NCBI GenBank assembly: GCA_947446835.1
Contig: CANFHS010000098.1
Location: 1-8,608, forward strand
Source: Bacteriovoracaceae bacterium
GTDB taxonomy: Bacteria > Bdellovibrionota > UBA1018
Direction of reading: 5' to 3'
DNA: 8,608 nucleotides
In this document: in pieces, positions 1 through 5,757 of the stretch
Numbering within the stretch: position 1 is the stretch's first letter
How the letters are laid out: every line of letters begins with the position of its first letter
Notes under the pieces: generated by a model
Database searches by the model: none
What the model saw: the letters and a program-made list of their open reading frames with translations, nothing else
Told to the model about the DNA's origin: nothing
Program-made: the position numbers and the translations under genes

Positions 1-290
1 ATGCGGACCGGGGTGGCCGGGCTGAGCAGGGCCTGGACCTTGGCGGCCAGGTCTTCGGTATGGAAGCGCAGGGGGGAGCCCCGCTCGGTCCAGATCTTCT
101 GGTAGGCCTCGGCCGAGGTGTGGGCGCGCCGGGGCACGATCAGCACCTTGACCAGGATCCAGCGCAGCAGCGCCGGGATGTCGATGACCAGCTCGTCCAT
201 CAGGAACTGGCGCAGGTAACGGCCCACGGCCGGAGGGTGGGGATCGTCGGGGGTACCCAGGTTCAGCAACAACACGCCGGTTTTGGCCAT
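1..290 (-). CDS. hemH: Ferrochelatase, N-terminal part (cut by left edge)
   Basis: The reverse strand from 290 down to the window edge encodes about 96 residues without a stop. It begins MAKTGVLLLNLGTPDDP, the classic ferrochelatase opening (a V-L-L-x-N-L-G-T-P/G-P-type motif), followed by a VGRYLRQFLMDELVIDIP stretch and AYQKIWTERGSPL, both typical of the family. Ferrochelatase inserts Fe2+ into protoporphyrin IX as the last step of protoheme synthesis, at the cytoplasmic face of the membrane. The metal-binding His/Glu residues lie in the missing C-terminal part, so activity cannot be judged. The start is supported by an AAGGTG Shine-Dalgarno-like element at 301-296, 5 nt upstream. The gene is divergent from the yebC-like gene across a 110-bp gap that contains a perfect dyad. 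Confidence 0.95.
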   Translation of the reverse strand, partial: MAKTGVLLLNLGTPDDPHPPAVGRYLRQFLMDELVIDIPALLRWILVKVLIVPRRAHTSAEAYQKIWTERGSPLRFHTEDLAAKVQALLSPATPVR

Positions 291-320
291 GGGGGCACCT
301 TATGGGATGAGGGCCGCCTG

Positions 321-336
321 TTCAAGGAGCCTTGAA
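321..336. promoter_or_regulatory. Perfect dyad in hemH/yebC divergent gap, candidate operator
   Basis: TTCAAGG at 321-327 and CCTTGAA at 330-336 form a perfect 7-bp inverted repeat with a 2-bp centre (AG). A second palindrome, TGAATTCA at 333-340, overlaps its right arm. The site lies 30 bp upstream of the hemH start and 64 bp upstream of the yebC start, the usual place for an operator controlling one or both divergent genes. The dyad is seen directly; its role as an operator is inference. The arms are too short and the centre too tight for a stable transcript hairpin, so a protein-binding site is likelier than a terminator. Confidence 0.4.
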
Positions 337-400
337 TTCAGGAGGGCTGGAAATGCGTTGTCGCTTGAAGCCGACCCACGCGCCGGGCTAGAAGAGCCCC

Positions 401-1126
401 ATGGGCGCACAATGGAAACACGCAGGTCGAGTCTCTACCGCCGCCAAGCGCGGGGCCATTTTCGGCAAGTTGGTCAAGGAGGTCCAGGTGGCCGCCAAGA
501 TGGGGGGCGCCGAACCCGACAACAACTCGCGGCTCCGGGCCGCGGTCGAAGCGGCCAAGAAGCAGTCCGTGCCCCGCGACACCATCGAGCGCGCCATCAA
601 GAAGGGCGCGGGGATCGGCGAAGAGGCCGTCCAGTATGACCTGGTGGCTTTTGAAGGTTTCGCGCCCCACAAGGTGCCGGTCATCGTGGAGTGCCTGACC
701 GACAACCGCAATCGCACTTCGGCCGATGTGCGCGTGCTGTTCCGCAAGGGCCAGCTGGGAGCCCAGGGGGCCGTGGCGTGGATGTTTGACCGCATGGGAG
801 TGGTGGAAGCCACGCATGCGGACAAGACCCTGGACATCGAGTCGGTGGCCATCGAAGCGGGGGCCCAGAACGTGGAGCCCCTGGAAGCGGAAGATGTCCC
901 GGCTGGGCACGTGGGAGCGCGTTTCATCGCTGACCCGACGGACCTGGATACGGTGTCGAAGTTCGTCTCGAAGAATGGCTGGACCGTGACCCAGGCGGAC
1001 TTGAGCTACCTGGCCAAGAACCCCCTGGAAATCGCGGACGCCGCCCAGAAAAAGGAAGTGACCGACTTCCTGGAAGCCCTGGACGACAACGATGACGTCC
1101 ACCGCCTGTATGTGGGCTTGAAATAA
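401..1126 (+). CDS. yebC: YebC/PmpR (TACO1) family protein
   Basis: A 241-residue protein of normal family length (about 240-250). It begins MGAQWKHAGR; YebC proteins open with MAGHSKW-type or MG-x-x-W-type sequences, and this one resembles the MGAQWKHKGR subgroup found as a second paralogue in some proteobacteria. Family hallmarks are the N-terminal helical domain with the basic AIKKGAG region (about 65-71), the EGFAP segment near 85-89, ECLTDNRNRT at 97-106, AVAWMFD at 114-120, and the acidic C-terminal ALDDNDDVHRLY at 226-237. The family was long annotated as DNA-binding transcriptional regulators (PmpR); recent work on bacterial YebC and mitochondrial TACO1 links it to translation of proline-rich stretches at the ribosome. 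No strong Shine-Dalgarno precedes the start (GAAGAG only). A membrane rhodanese gene follows 25 bp downstream and may be co-transcribed. Confidence 0.95.
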   Translation: MGAQWKHAGRVSTAAKRGAIFGKLVKEVQVAAKMGGAEPDNNSRLRAAVEAAKKQSVPRDTIERAIKKGAGIGEEAVQYDLVAFEGFAPHKVPVIVECLTDNRNRTSADVRVLFRKGQLGAQGAVAWMFDRMGVVEATHADKTLDIESVAIEAGAQNVEPLEAEDVPAGHVGARFIADPTDLDTVSKFVSKNGWTVTQADLSYLAKNPLEIADAAQKKEVTDFLEALDDNDDVHRLYVGLK

Positions 1127-1151
1127 GCCCCGAAATAGCATTCCATAAGTC

Positions 1152-1556
1152 ATGGACCGAAAAAAATGGATCGTGCTCGGGAGCGTCGTCGGCGCTCTCC
1201 TCGTCGTGGGACTCACGGTGGCGTTGTGGCCCAAAGGGGACGATGGACCGCAGCCGCGGGCCATGTCGGCCATGGAAGTCATGGGTCAGCTGCGCAACCA
1301 GATGGCCGTGCTGATCGACATCCGCGACATCGATGACGTCGTGCAGGGCTCGCCCCAAGGCGCGCTGGTGGTGGTCTCTTCCGAACTCGACGCCAAGGTC
1401 AATGACCTGCCTTACGGCAAGACCCTCATCTTCTGCTGCGACGGCGCCGGCCGCGAGATGGCGCGGACGTGGCTGTTGAAGGACCGCCGGGCGGCTTACC
1501 TGGAAAGCTTCGAGGACTGGAAGGCCCAGAACCTTCCGGTCGCCAAACGCCGCTGA
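1152..1556 (+). CDS. Membrane-anchored rhodanese-like domain protein
   Basis: A 134-residue protein. After a short basic N-terminus (MDRKK) there is one hydrophobic segment at about 6-26 (WIVLGSVVGALLVVGLTVAL), probably an uncleaved anchor, then a linker and a compact rhodanese fold: LIDIRD at 54-59 (the family's conserved first strand and Asp-x-Arg), a GALVV strand, and the active-site loop at 94-101, where Cys96-DGAG-Arg101 keeps the Cys-x4-Arg spacing of catalytic rhodaneses. A second cysteine, Cys95, is adjacent. Such domains carry persulfide sulfur or act in redox relay; the substrate cannot be inferred. Orientation by the positive-inside rule puts the domain outside the cytoplasm. The start follows yebC by 25 bp without a clear ribosome-binding site. 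Family assignment is good; function is unknown. Confidence 0.85.
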   Translation: MDRKKWIVLGSVVGALLVVGLTVALWPKGDDGPQPRAMSAMEVMGQLRNQMAVLIDIRDIDDVVQGSPQGALVVVSSELDAKVNDLPYGKTLIFCCDGAGREMARTWLLKDRRAAYLESFEDWKAQNLPVAKRR

Positions 1557-1577
1557 GCGGGGATCCGCCCGGACCGG

Positions 1578-1952
1578 TCAGGCCTTCGAGCCGAGCGCTT
1601 TCTTCCACTCGGCTTCCTGGAAGCCGACCAGGCCCAGTCCCGCACCCAGGGCGAAGGGACGTTTGACGAGCTTGCCATGCTGCGACAGCAGCTCCAGGGC
1701 TTCGGTTTCGCCGAGGCGGGGCAGCTTCTCGCTCATCTTGAGCTCGCGGTAAAGCTGGCCCGAGGTGTTGAAGAGCTTCTTGAGCTCACCGCCCTGATGG
1801 CCCAGCATGGCGCGCAGCTCGGCGAGGGTGGGAGGCGTTTCGACGATGGCCAGATCCTCGAACTCGATCCCGTTCTTCTTCAGGAACGCCTGCGCTTTCT
1901 TGCAGGTGGAGCAGCCGGAGTAGCCATAGACGCGGAGTTTTGGGGAAGCCAT
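1578..1952 (-). CDS. ArsC/Spx/YffB-like thioredoxin-fold protein
   Basis: A 124-residue protein. It opens MASPKLRVYGYSGCSTCKKA, with a C-x-x-C pair at Cys14 and Cys17 at the start of helix 1 as in Spx/MgsR-type proteins; ArsC and YffB keep only the first cysteine of this region. KLVKRPFAL (94-102) matches the conserved I-K-R-P-L signature with Arg98, and GLVGFQEAEW near the C-terminus matches the LLGF segment of YffB. The family includes glutaredoxin-dependent arsenate reductases, Spx regulators and uncharacterised YffB proteins. The sequence alone does not decide between them, and no arsenic genes are nearby. Upstream in-frame codons extend the reading frame, but Met at 1952 gives the normal family N-terminus. 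The gene converges with the rhodanese gene (21-bp gap) and is divergent from the cyclophilin. A perfect TTGACA lies at 1988-1983. Confidence 0.9.
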   Translation of the reverse strand: MASPKLRVYGYSGCSTCKKAQAFLKKNGIEFEDLAIVETPPTLAELRAMLGHQGGELKKLFNTSGQLYRELKMSEKLPRLGETEALELLSQHGKLVKRPFALGAGLGLVGFQEAEWKKALGSKA

Positions 1953-1981
1953 GCGTCGAAAGATGTCCCCGAACTTGGCCC

Positions 1982-1988
1982 TTGTCAA
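1982..1988. promoter_or_regulatory. Overlapping divergent -35-like elements (TTGTCAA)
   Basis: In the 66-bp gap between the ArsC-like gene and the cyclophilin gene, TTGTCAA at 1982-1988 reads TTGTCA on the plus strand (1982-1987) and perfect TTGACA on the minus strand (1988-1983). At 17-bp spacing the -10 candidates are CAAAAC (2005-2010, plus) and CATCTT (1965-1960, minus), each matching only three of six sigma70 consensus bases. If used, transcription would begin within a few bases of each start codon, and neither gene has a convincing Shine-Dalgarno. This is a weak, consensus-based call; the real sigma factor preferences of the organism are unknown. Confidence 0.25.
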
Positions 1989-2018
1989 ACCCGCCCGGCC
2001 CGGCCAAAACTCGCGCCC

Positions 2019-2597
2019 ATGAAAAACCTCATGGCCTGTATGGCTGTCCTGTTGCTGTCCTTGTCCTCCAGCTCCGTCTGGGCCGCGCTGCCCAAGACCG
2101 CCGTGATCCAGACCTCGGCCGGAAAAATCGTGGTCAAGCTGTTCCCGGAGCGCGCTCCCAAGACCATCGAGAATTTTGCGGGCCTGGCCACGGGCAAGAA
2201 GAAGTGGACCAACCCGATGACCGGCAAGGAGGTCAAAGGCAAGCCGCTCTACAACGGCACCATCTTTCACCGCGTGATTCCGGGCTTCATGATCCAGGGC
2301 GGGGATCCCACCGGCACGGGCGCTGGCGGTCCGGGTTACCAGTTCGAGGACGAGACCCAGATCTCCGACAACTTCGACCGGCCGGGCTTGCTGGCCATGG
2401 CCAATGCCGGCCCGAACACCAATGGCTCGCAGTTCTTCATCACGGCCGCACCCACGCCTTGGCTCAACGGCCATCATACCCTTTTCGGTGAAGTCACCGA
2501 GGGCATGGACGTGGTCCAGAAGATCATCAACGCTCCCCGGGGTCCCAACGATCGCCCCGAGAGCCCGGTGGCGATCCAGAAGATCACCGTGAAGTGA
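2019..2597 (+). CDS. ppiA: Periplasmic cyclophilin-type peptidyl-prolyl cis-trans isomerase
   Basis: A 192-residue protein starting MKNLMACMAVLLLSLSSSSV, a Sec signal peptide with a likely cleavage after VWA (residue 22), so it should act in the periplasm, where it isomerises Xaa-Pro bonds during protein folding. The cyclophilin core is intact: FHRVIPGFMIQGGD at 83-96 gives the equivalents of human CypA Arg55, Phe60, Met61 and Gln63 (Arg85, Phe90, Met91, Gln93); MANAGPNTNGSQFFI at 127-141 is the near-invariant signature; PWLNGHHTLFGEV contains Trp148 (CypA Trp121) and His153 (CypA His126). The insert GKKKWTNPMTGKEVKG (59-74) is typical of bacterial secreted forms. The Met at 2019 is chosen because it directly begins the signal peptide, although the reading frame stays open further upstream. 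No clear ribosome-binding site precedes it. Confidence 0.95.
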   Translation: MKNLMACMAVLLLSLSSSSVWAALPKTAVIQTSAGKIVVKLFPERAPKTIENFAGLATGKKKWTNPMTGKEVKGKPLYNGTIFHRVIPGFMIQGGDPTGTGAGGPGYQFEDETQISDNFDRPGLLAMANAGPNTNGSQFFITAAPTPWLNGHHTLFGEVTEGMDVVQKIINAPRGPNDRPESPVAIQKITVK

Positions 2598-2628
2598 TCT
2601 TCGAAGGGGTCCTGCAAGGGGACTTCGG

Positions 2629-2645
2629 TCCGGAATCGTTCCGGA
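2629..2645. terminator. Hairpin after cyclophilin gene, possible bidirectional terminator
   Basis: TCCGGAA (2629-2635) and TTCCGGA (2639-2645) are perfect 7-bp inverted arms around a 3-base loop (TCG). The element lies 31 bp after the cyclophilin stop and 6 bp beyond the stop of the small minus-strand ORF, in a convergent gap where a shared terminator is expected. No run of T follows on either strand, so this is not a canonical intrinsic terminator; it could still stabilise 3' ends or act with Rho. The dyad is seen; the role is inferred. Confidence 0.45.
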
Positions 2646-2651
2646 GCGCGC

Positions 2652-2798
2652 TCAGTAAGTGCCGACCCAGACCAGCAGGCGGTAGGTCATGTAGAACCCG
2701 CCTGCGATGGTGCCCACGGCGCCAACGGCCAGGCTCAGCATGAAGGGGATGCGCACGAGAGGGTTCTTGAGGAGGTCCTGAATCATTTCGATGCTCAT
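2652..2798 (-). CDS. Hypothetical 48-residue single-helix membrane protein
   Basis: The reading frame from Met at 2798 encodes 48 residues: an amphipathic N-terminus (MSIEMIQDLLKNPLVRIP) followed by a hydrophobic, glycine- and alanine-rich stretch at about 19-45 (FMLSLAVGAVGTIAGGFYMT then LLVWVG) that could span the membrane once. I do not recognise the family. In favour of a real gene: a plausible membrane topology, residue composition unlike the Arg/Pro/Gly-rich shadow frames nearby, and a stop just short of a hairpin in a gap that would otherwise be empty. Against: small size and no clear Shine-Dalgarno. An in-frame Met at 2828 would add ten residues (MTHKLVSSPA). It is divergent from the gamma-glutamyltransferase gene. 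Likely a real small membrane protein, role unknown. Confidence 0.6.
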   Translation of the reverse strand: MSIEMIQDLLKNPLVRIPFMLSLAVGAVGTIAGGFYMTYRLLVWVGTY

Positions 2799-2848
2799 GG
2801 CTGGGGAACTTACCAGCTTGTGGGTCATCCGAAAATGGGGAACGTCAG

Positions 2849-4615
2849 ATGCGGTTGAAGCGCTCGGGTGAAAAACAGGGGTCGAGGCGGGGTGGAATGG
2901 TCCTGGGACTGCTTTGGGTCCTGGTGGCGGTGCCAGGAAAGGCCGCTGGGCCAGGGGCCGACCCGCTGCCCCCGGTCCGGGCCTCGCGGACCCTGTCTCC
3001 GCAGGGCCACCGGGGCATGGTGGTCTCCGACGACCGGGTGGCTTCGGCCTGGGGCGCGGAGCTGCTTCGGCAGGGGGGAACCGCGGTGGACGCGGCGGTG
3101 GGCACGGCCTTCGTGATGGCCGTGACCCGGCCGCACTTTGCCTCGCTCGGCGGGGGCGGGTTCCTGGTGGCTTGCCCGCGTCCCGGCAAAACTCCTTGCT
3201 CGGCCCTGGATTTTCGCGAAAAGGCCCCTGCTGTGGCCCACCGGGATTTTTTTGTCCGCGAGGGCCGGGCCAGGACCGACCTTTCGCAGGCCGGGGCAAT
3301 GGCTTCCGGAGTTCCCGGGGTTCCGGCGGGACTGCTGCTGGCCCATCGCAAGTGGGGCAAGCTGCCGCTCCAGCGGATCCTGGCTCGTGCCCTGCAGCTG
3401 GCCCGCGAGCCCGGCCTCGAGATCACGCCGTACGCCGAGGCGGGTGCCCGGGGGCGTTGGAGCGTGCTGAACCCCGAAGCGCGGCGCATTCTGGGCGGAA
3501 GCCCCCAGGCTTCCGGGCCGCTTTCGATCGGCACCCGCGTCCGTCAGCCCGAGCTGGCGAGGGTGCTCCAGGCCGTTGCCGACCATGGGGTCGACGGCTT
3601 TTACCGGGGCTGGGTCGCCCGCAAGCTGGTGCAGGGCCTGCAAGCTTCGGGAGGTGTGCTCACCGAGAAGGACCTGGCCGATTACCGTGCCGTGGAGCGG
3701 GAGCCCTTGGTGGGCCATTACCAGGGCCTGGAGATCGTGACCATGCCGCCGCCCTCTTCAGGCGGCGCCCTGCTGCTCATGCTGCTGGGTTATACCGAAC
3801 GAGCCGATCGCGCCGGAGCCTTGGCCCAGGGCCCTCGCTCCGCGGCCGCCATCCATGCCCTGGCGACCGGCTCGGCATTGGCCTTCGCTGATCGCGCCCA
3901 GCATTTCGGCGATCCGGACCAGGTCCGGGTGCCGCTGGCCGGGCTGCTGGATCCGGCCTACCTCGACCGGCGCTGGAAAACCTTCGACCCTGGAAAGAGT
4001 CCGGCCTCCGCCGGACCGGGTCAGCCCGAGCCCCAGCACACGACCCACCTTTCGGTGGTGGACCGCCAGGGCGGGGCCGTGGCCATGACCCTGACCGTGA
4101 ACGAGGACTTTGGCTCGGGCTTCGTGCCGCCGGGAACAGGTGTGTTCATGAACAACCAGATGGACGACTTTGCCATCCAGCCTGGGGTACCGAACCTGTT
4201 CGGCCTGGTCGGAGGCGAAGCCAACTCCGTGGCCGCAGGCAAGCGCCCGCTCAGCTCGATGACTCCGACCGTGGTGCGCGATGCTTCGGGCGCGACGCGC
4301 CTGGTGCTGGGCGCACAGGGCGGGCCCCGCATCATCAGCGGTGTCTGGCAGACCCTGGTCCAGCGGGTGCGCTTCGGGGCTTCGCTCCCGGACGCGGTGC
4401 TGGAGCCGCGCCTCCATCAGCAATGGAAGCCGGCATCGCTCTCCTTCGAGGAGCCCGGGCCCGCTCCCGAGGTGCGCGAGTCGCTCGAAAGGCGCGGCTG
4501 GAAGGTGGAGCTTCGCCCCACGGTGGGAAAGCTGCATGCCATCGAGCGCGAGGTTTCGGGCAAGGTCATCGGCGTGGCGGATCCCCGGGCGGAAGGCGCC
4601 GCGGTGGCCGAGTAG
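2849..4615 (+). CDS. ggt: Gamma-glutamyltransferase (glutathione hydrolase) proenzyme
   Basis: A 588-residue precursor, close to the 580 of E. coli Ggt. A basic N-terminus and hydrophobic segment at about 17-33 form a Sec signal peptide, placing the enzyme in the periplasm, where it cleaves or transfers the gamma-glutamyl group of glutathione. The autoprocessing site is QHTTHLSVVD: Thr398 would become the N-terminal nucleophile of a 191-residue small subunit (E. coli 190). Substrate residues align with E. coli: Arg123 in DFREKAP (Arg114), Asn418 (Asn411), Asp440 in NNQMDDF (Asp433), Ser469-Ser470 in PLSSM (Ser462-463), and the GG of AQGGPR. The lid-loop region (about 445-467, PGVPNLFGLVGGEA onward) is present. 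An alternative start at 2897 would trim the 16-residue basic leader; 2849 is kept because GGGGAA lies 6 nt upstream. Followed by the lipocalin gene after 82 bp. Confidence 0.97.
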   Translation: MRLKRSGEKQGSRRGGMVLGLLWVLVAVPGKAAGPGADPLPPVRASRTLSPQGHRGMVVSDDRVASAWGAELLRQGGTAVDAAVGTAFVMAVTRPHFASLGGGGFLVACPRPGKTPCSALDFREKAPAVAHRDFFVREGRARTDLSQAGAMASGVPGVPAGLLLAHRKWGKLPLQRILARALQLAREPGLEITPYAEAGARGRWSVLNPEARRILGGSPQASGPLSIGTRVRQPELARVLQAVADHGVDGFYRGWVARKLVQGLQASGGVLTEKDLADYRAVEREPLVGHYQGLEIVTMPPPSSGGALLLMLLGYTERADRAGALAQGPRSAAAIHALATGSALAFADRAQHFGDPDQVRVPLAGLLDPAYLDRRWKTFDPGKSPASAGPGQPEPQHTTHLSVVDRQGGAVAMTLTVNEDFGSGFVPPGTGVFMNNQMDDFAIQPGVPNLFGLVGGEANSVAAGKRPLSSMTPTVVRDASGATRLVLGAQGGPRIISGVWQTLVQRVRFGASLPDAVLEPRLHQQWKPASLSFEEPGPAPEVRESLERRGWKVELRPTVGKLHAIEREVSGKVIGVADPRAEGAAVAE

Positions 4616-4639
4616 CCGGGAGCAGGTGGCCGGGATGAG

Positions 4640-4645
4640 TTGACA
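4640..4645 (+). promoter_or_regulatory. Consensus -35 hexamer upstream of lipocalin gene
   Basis: A perfect TTGACA lies 52 bp before the lipocalin start, in the 82-bp gap after ggt. At standard spacing the -10 region (around 4663-4668, CAGATC) is poor, so only the -35 half is convincing. The GC-rich sequence between them (GCCCGGGGCCCGCGGGGC) is self-complementary in part. This may mean the lipocalin is transcribed separately from ggt, but the evidence is weak. Confidence 0.2.
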
Positions 4646-4684
4646 GCCCGGGGCCCGCGGGGCAGATCCTGGGACTCAAGAGGG

Positions 4685-4690
4685 AAGGGA
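4685..4690 (+). promoter_or_regulatory. Ribosome-binding site of lipocalin gene
   Basis: AAGGGA at 4685-4690 stands 7 nt before the ATG at 4698, inside a purine-rich run (AGAGGGAAGGGAAA). It is one of the clearest Shine-Dalgarno sequences in the window and fixes the start of the lipocalin at the residue that begins its lipoprotein signal peptide. Confidence 0.6.
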
Positions 4691-4697
4691 AACACGA

Positions 4698-5276
4698 ATG
4701 CGGAAAAGTCTCTGGTTGGGCGCGATGCTGGCGGTGGTGGCTCTGGGTGTGCCGGTGCTCTCGGCATGCGCTTCGGCTGAAAAAAGCCGCTCCGAAATGA
4801 AGACCGTTTCCCATGTGGACGTCGACCGGTACCTGGGGACCTGGTACGAGATCGCGCGCTTCCCGAACCGCTTCCAGAAAGGCTGCGACCAGGCCACCGC
4901 GAACTACTCCCTGCAGTCTGCCGAAAAGCTCCGGGTGGTGAACACCTGCGTGGGGCTGGACGACGGCAAGCTCCAGAAGGTGGATGGCGAAGCCCGGATC
5001 TCGGATCGCCAGACCCAGGCCAAGCTCAAGGTCACGTTCCTGCCCAAATGGCTGCGTTTCCTGAACATCGGCGTGGCCAACTACTGGATCATCGACCTGG
5101 ACGCCGACTACCGCTGGGCCGTGGTGAGCGAGCCTTCACGTGAATACATGTGGATCCTGTCGCGCGAGCCCCGCATGGCTCGTGACGTCTACGAAGGCAT
5201 CCTGAAGCGCGCCCGCGACCAGGAGCTGGACGTGGCCCGTCTGGTGCCTTCGCGTCCGGGTTCCGTGATCGACTGA
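4698..5276 (+). CDS. blc: Bacterial lipocalin (Blc-type outer-membrane lipoprotein)
   Basis: A 192-residue protein. It has a lipoprotein signal peptide with a lipobox LSAC at 21-24, so Cys24 would be lipidated; the following residues are Ala-Ser, with no Asp at +2, consistent with outer-membrane sorting. The lipocalin fold is shown by the first structurally conserved region DRYLGTWYEIARFPNRFQ (43-60, with the invariant G-x-W at 47-49), NYWIIDLDADYRWAVVSEP (128-146) and REYMWILSR (148-156), which closely match E. coli Blc. Cys63 and Cys84 could form a disulfide. Blc-family proteins bind fatty acids or lysophospholipids and are linked to envelope stress and membrane repair; the ligand here is not known. 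It lies downstream of ggt in the same direction and converges with the response-regulator gene 12 bp beyond. Confidence 0.95.
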   Translation: MRKSLWLGAMLAVVALGVPVLSACASAEKSRSEMKTVSHVDVDRYLGTWYEIARFPNRFQKGCDQATANYSLQSAEKLRVVNTCVGLDDGKLQKVDGEARISDRQTQAKLKVTFLPKWLRFLNIGVANYWIIDLDADYRWAVVSEPSREYMWILSREPRMARDVYEGILKRARDQELDVARLVPSRPGSVID

Positions 5277-5288
5277 AGCCTGGAACTC

Positions 5289-5681
5289 TCAGCCTTTCGC
5301 GGACGGCGTCAGCGCCAGGGTGACCTGGGCCAGCAGGTCGTTCAGCGAAAAGGGCTTGGCAAGCAGGGCATGGGCGCCCTGGTTCCTGGCCATTTCGGGT
5401 GAATACTCGGTCTGGCCGCTCATCAGGATGAAGCCAGGCCTGCGTCCTTCGTGGTGCATCACTTTCTGCATCAGCTCGAAGCCACTCAGCTTGGGCATGC
5501 GCACGTCGCTGAGGATGAGCTCGGGCATTTCGCGCACGAAGAGCTCCCAAGCGGACTGTCCGTCCCGGGCTTCGAGGACCACCGCATTTTTCTGGCGCAA
5601 GAAATCGGCCAGAAGTTCGAGCAGATCCTGTTCGTCTTCAGCAATCAGGATTTTTCGGCCCGAAAGGCAGGATGGGTCCAT
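5289..5681 (-). CDS. Single-domain response regulator (receiver only)
   Basis: A 130-residue CheY-like receiver with no output domain. The phosphorylation apparatus is complete: acidic pair Glu15-Asp16 in ILIAEDEQDLL, phosphoacceptor Asp59 in ILSDVRMPKLSG, the Ser/Thr switch at Ser88 in ILMSGQ, and Lys109 in LAKPFSLNDLL (the Lys-Pro signature). Such orphan receivers act by protein-protein contact in phosphorelays, chemotaxis or as shuttles. No histidine kinase or HPt gene is in the window, so its partner is unknown. The start has a TGAGGAG-like element directly upstream, although its spacing to ATG (2-4 nt) is short. The gene lies 76 bp downstream of the hydrolase gene on the same strand. An AATACT -10-like hexamer is visible upstream but without a matching -35, so separate transcription is possible but unproven. 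Confidence 0.93.
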   Translation of the reverse strand: MDPSCLSGRKILIAEDEQDLLELLADFLRQKNAVVLEARDGQSAWELFVREMPELILSDVRMPKLSGFELMQKVMHHEGRRPGFILMSGQTEYSPEMARNQGAHALLAKPFSLNDLLAQVTLALTPSAKG

Positions 5682-5757
5682 GGCTCCTCAAGATGTTCGA
5701 GTATTGCGGGGAGGCGATTTTCTAATGGAAGGTGCGGGTCCGGGCTACCGATAAATT

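Noticed and set aside
338..1282. 314-codon open frame antisense to the yebC-like and rhodanese genes
   Set aside because: It is rich in Arg, Gly, His and Pro, matches no family and lies opposite a well-supported YebC gene; long antisense frames are expected at this GC content.
1557..1579. Short self-complementary elements (GCGG-GGAT-CCGC and GACCGGTC) in the rhodanese/ArsC-like convergent gap
   Set aside because: Stems are only 4 bp, there is no T-run, and such palindromes are common in GC-rich DNA; not strong enough to call a terminator.
3247..3253. Run of seven T inside ggt as a possible slippage or frameshift site
   Set aside because: The reading frame and conserved residues continue unbroken on both sides, and no alternative frame yields a sensible product.
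2825..3718. Long minus-strand frames opposite the 5' half of ggt
   Set aside because: Arg/Pro/Gly-rich shadow frames; only the last 48 codons of the frame ending at 2652 look like protein, and these are reported separately.
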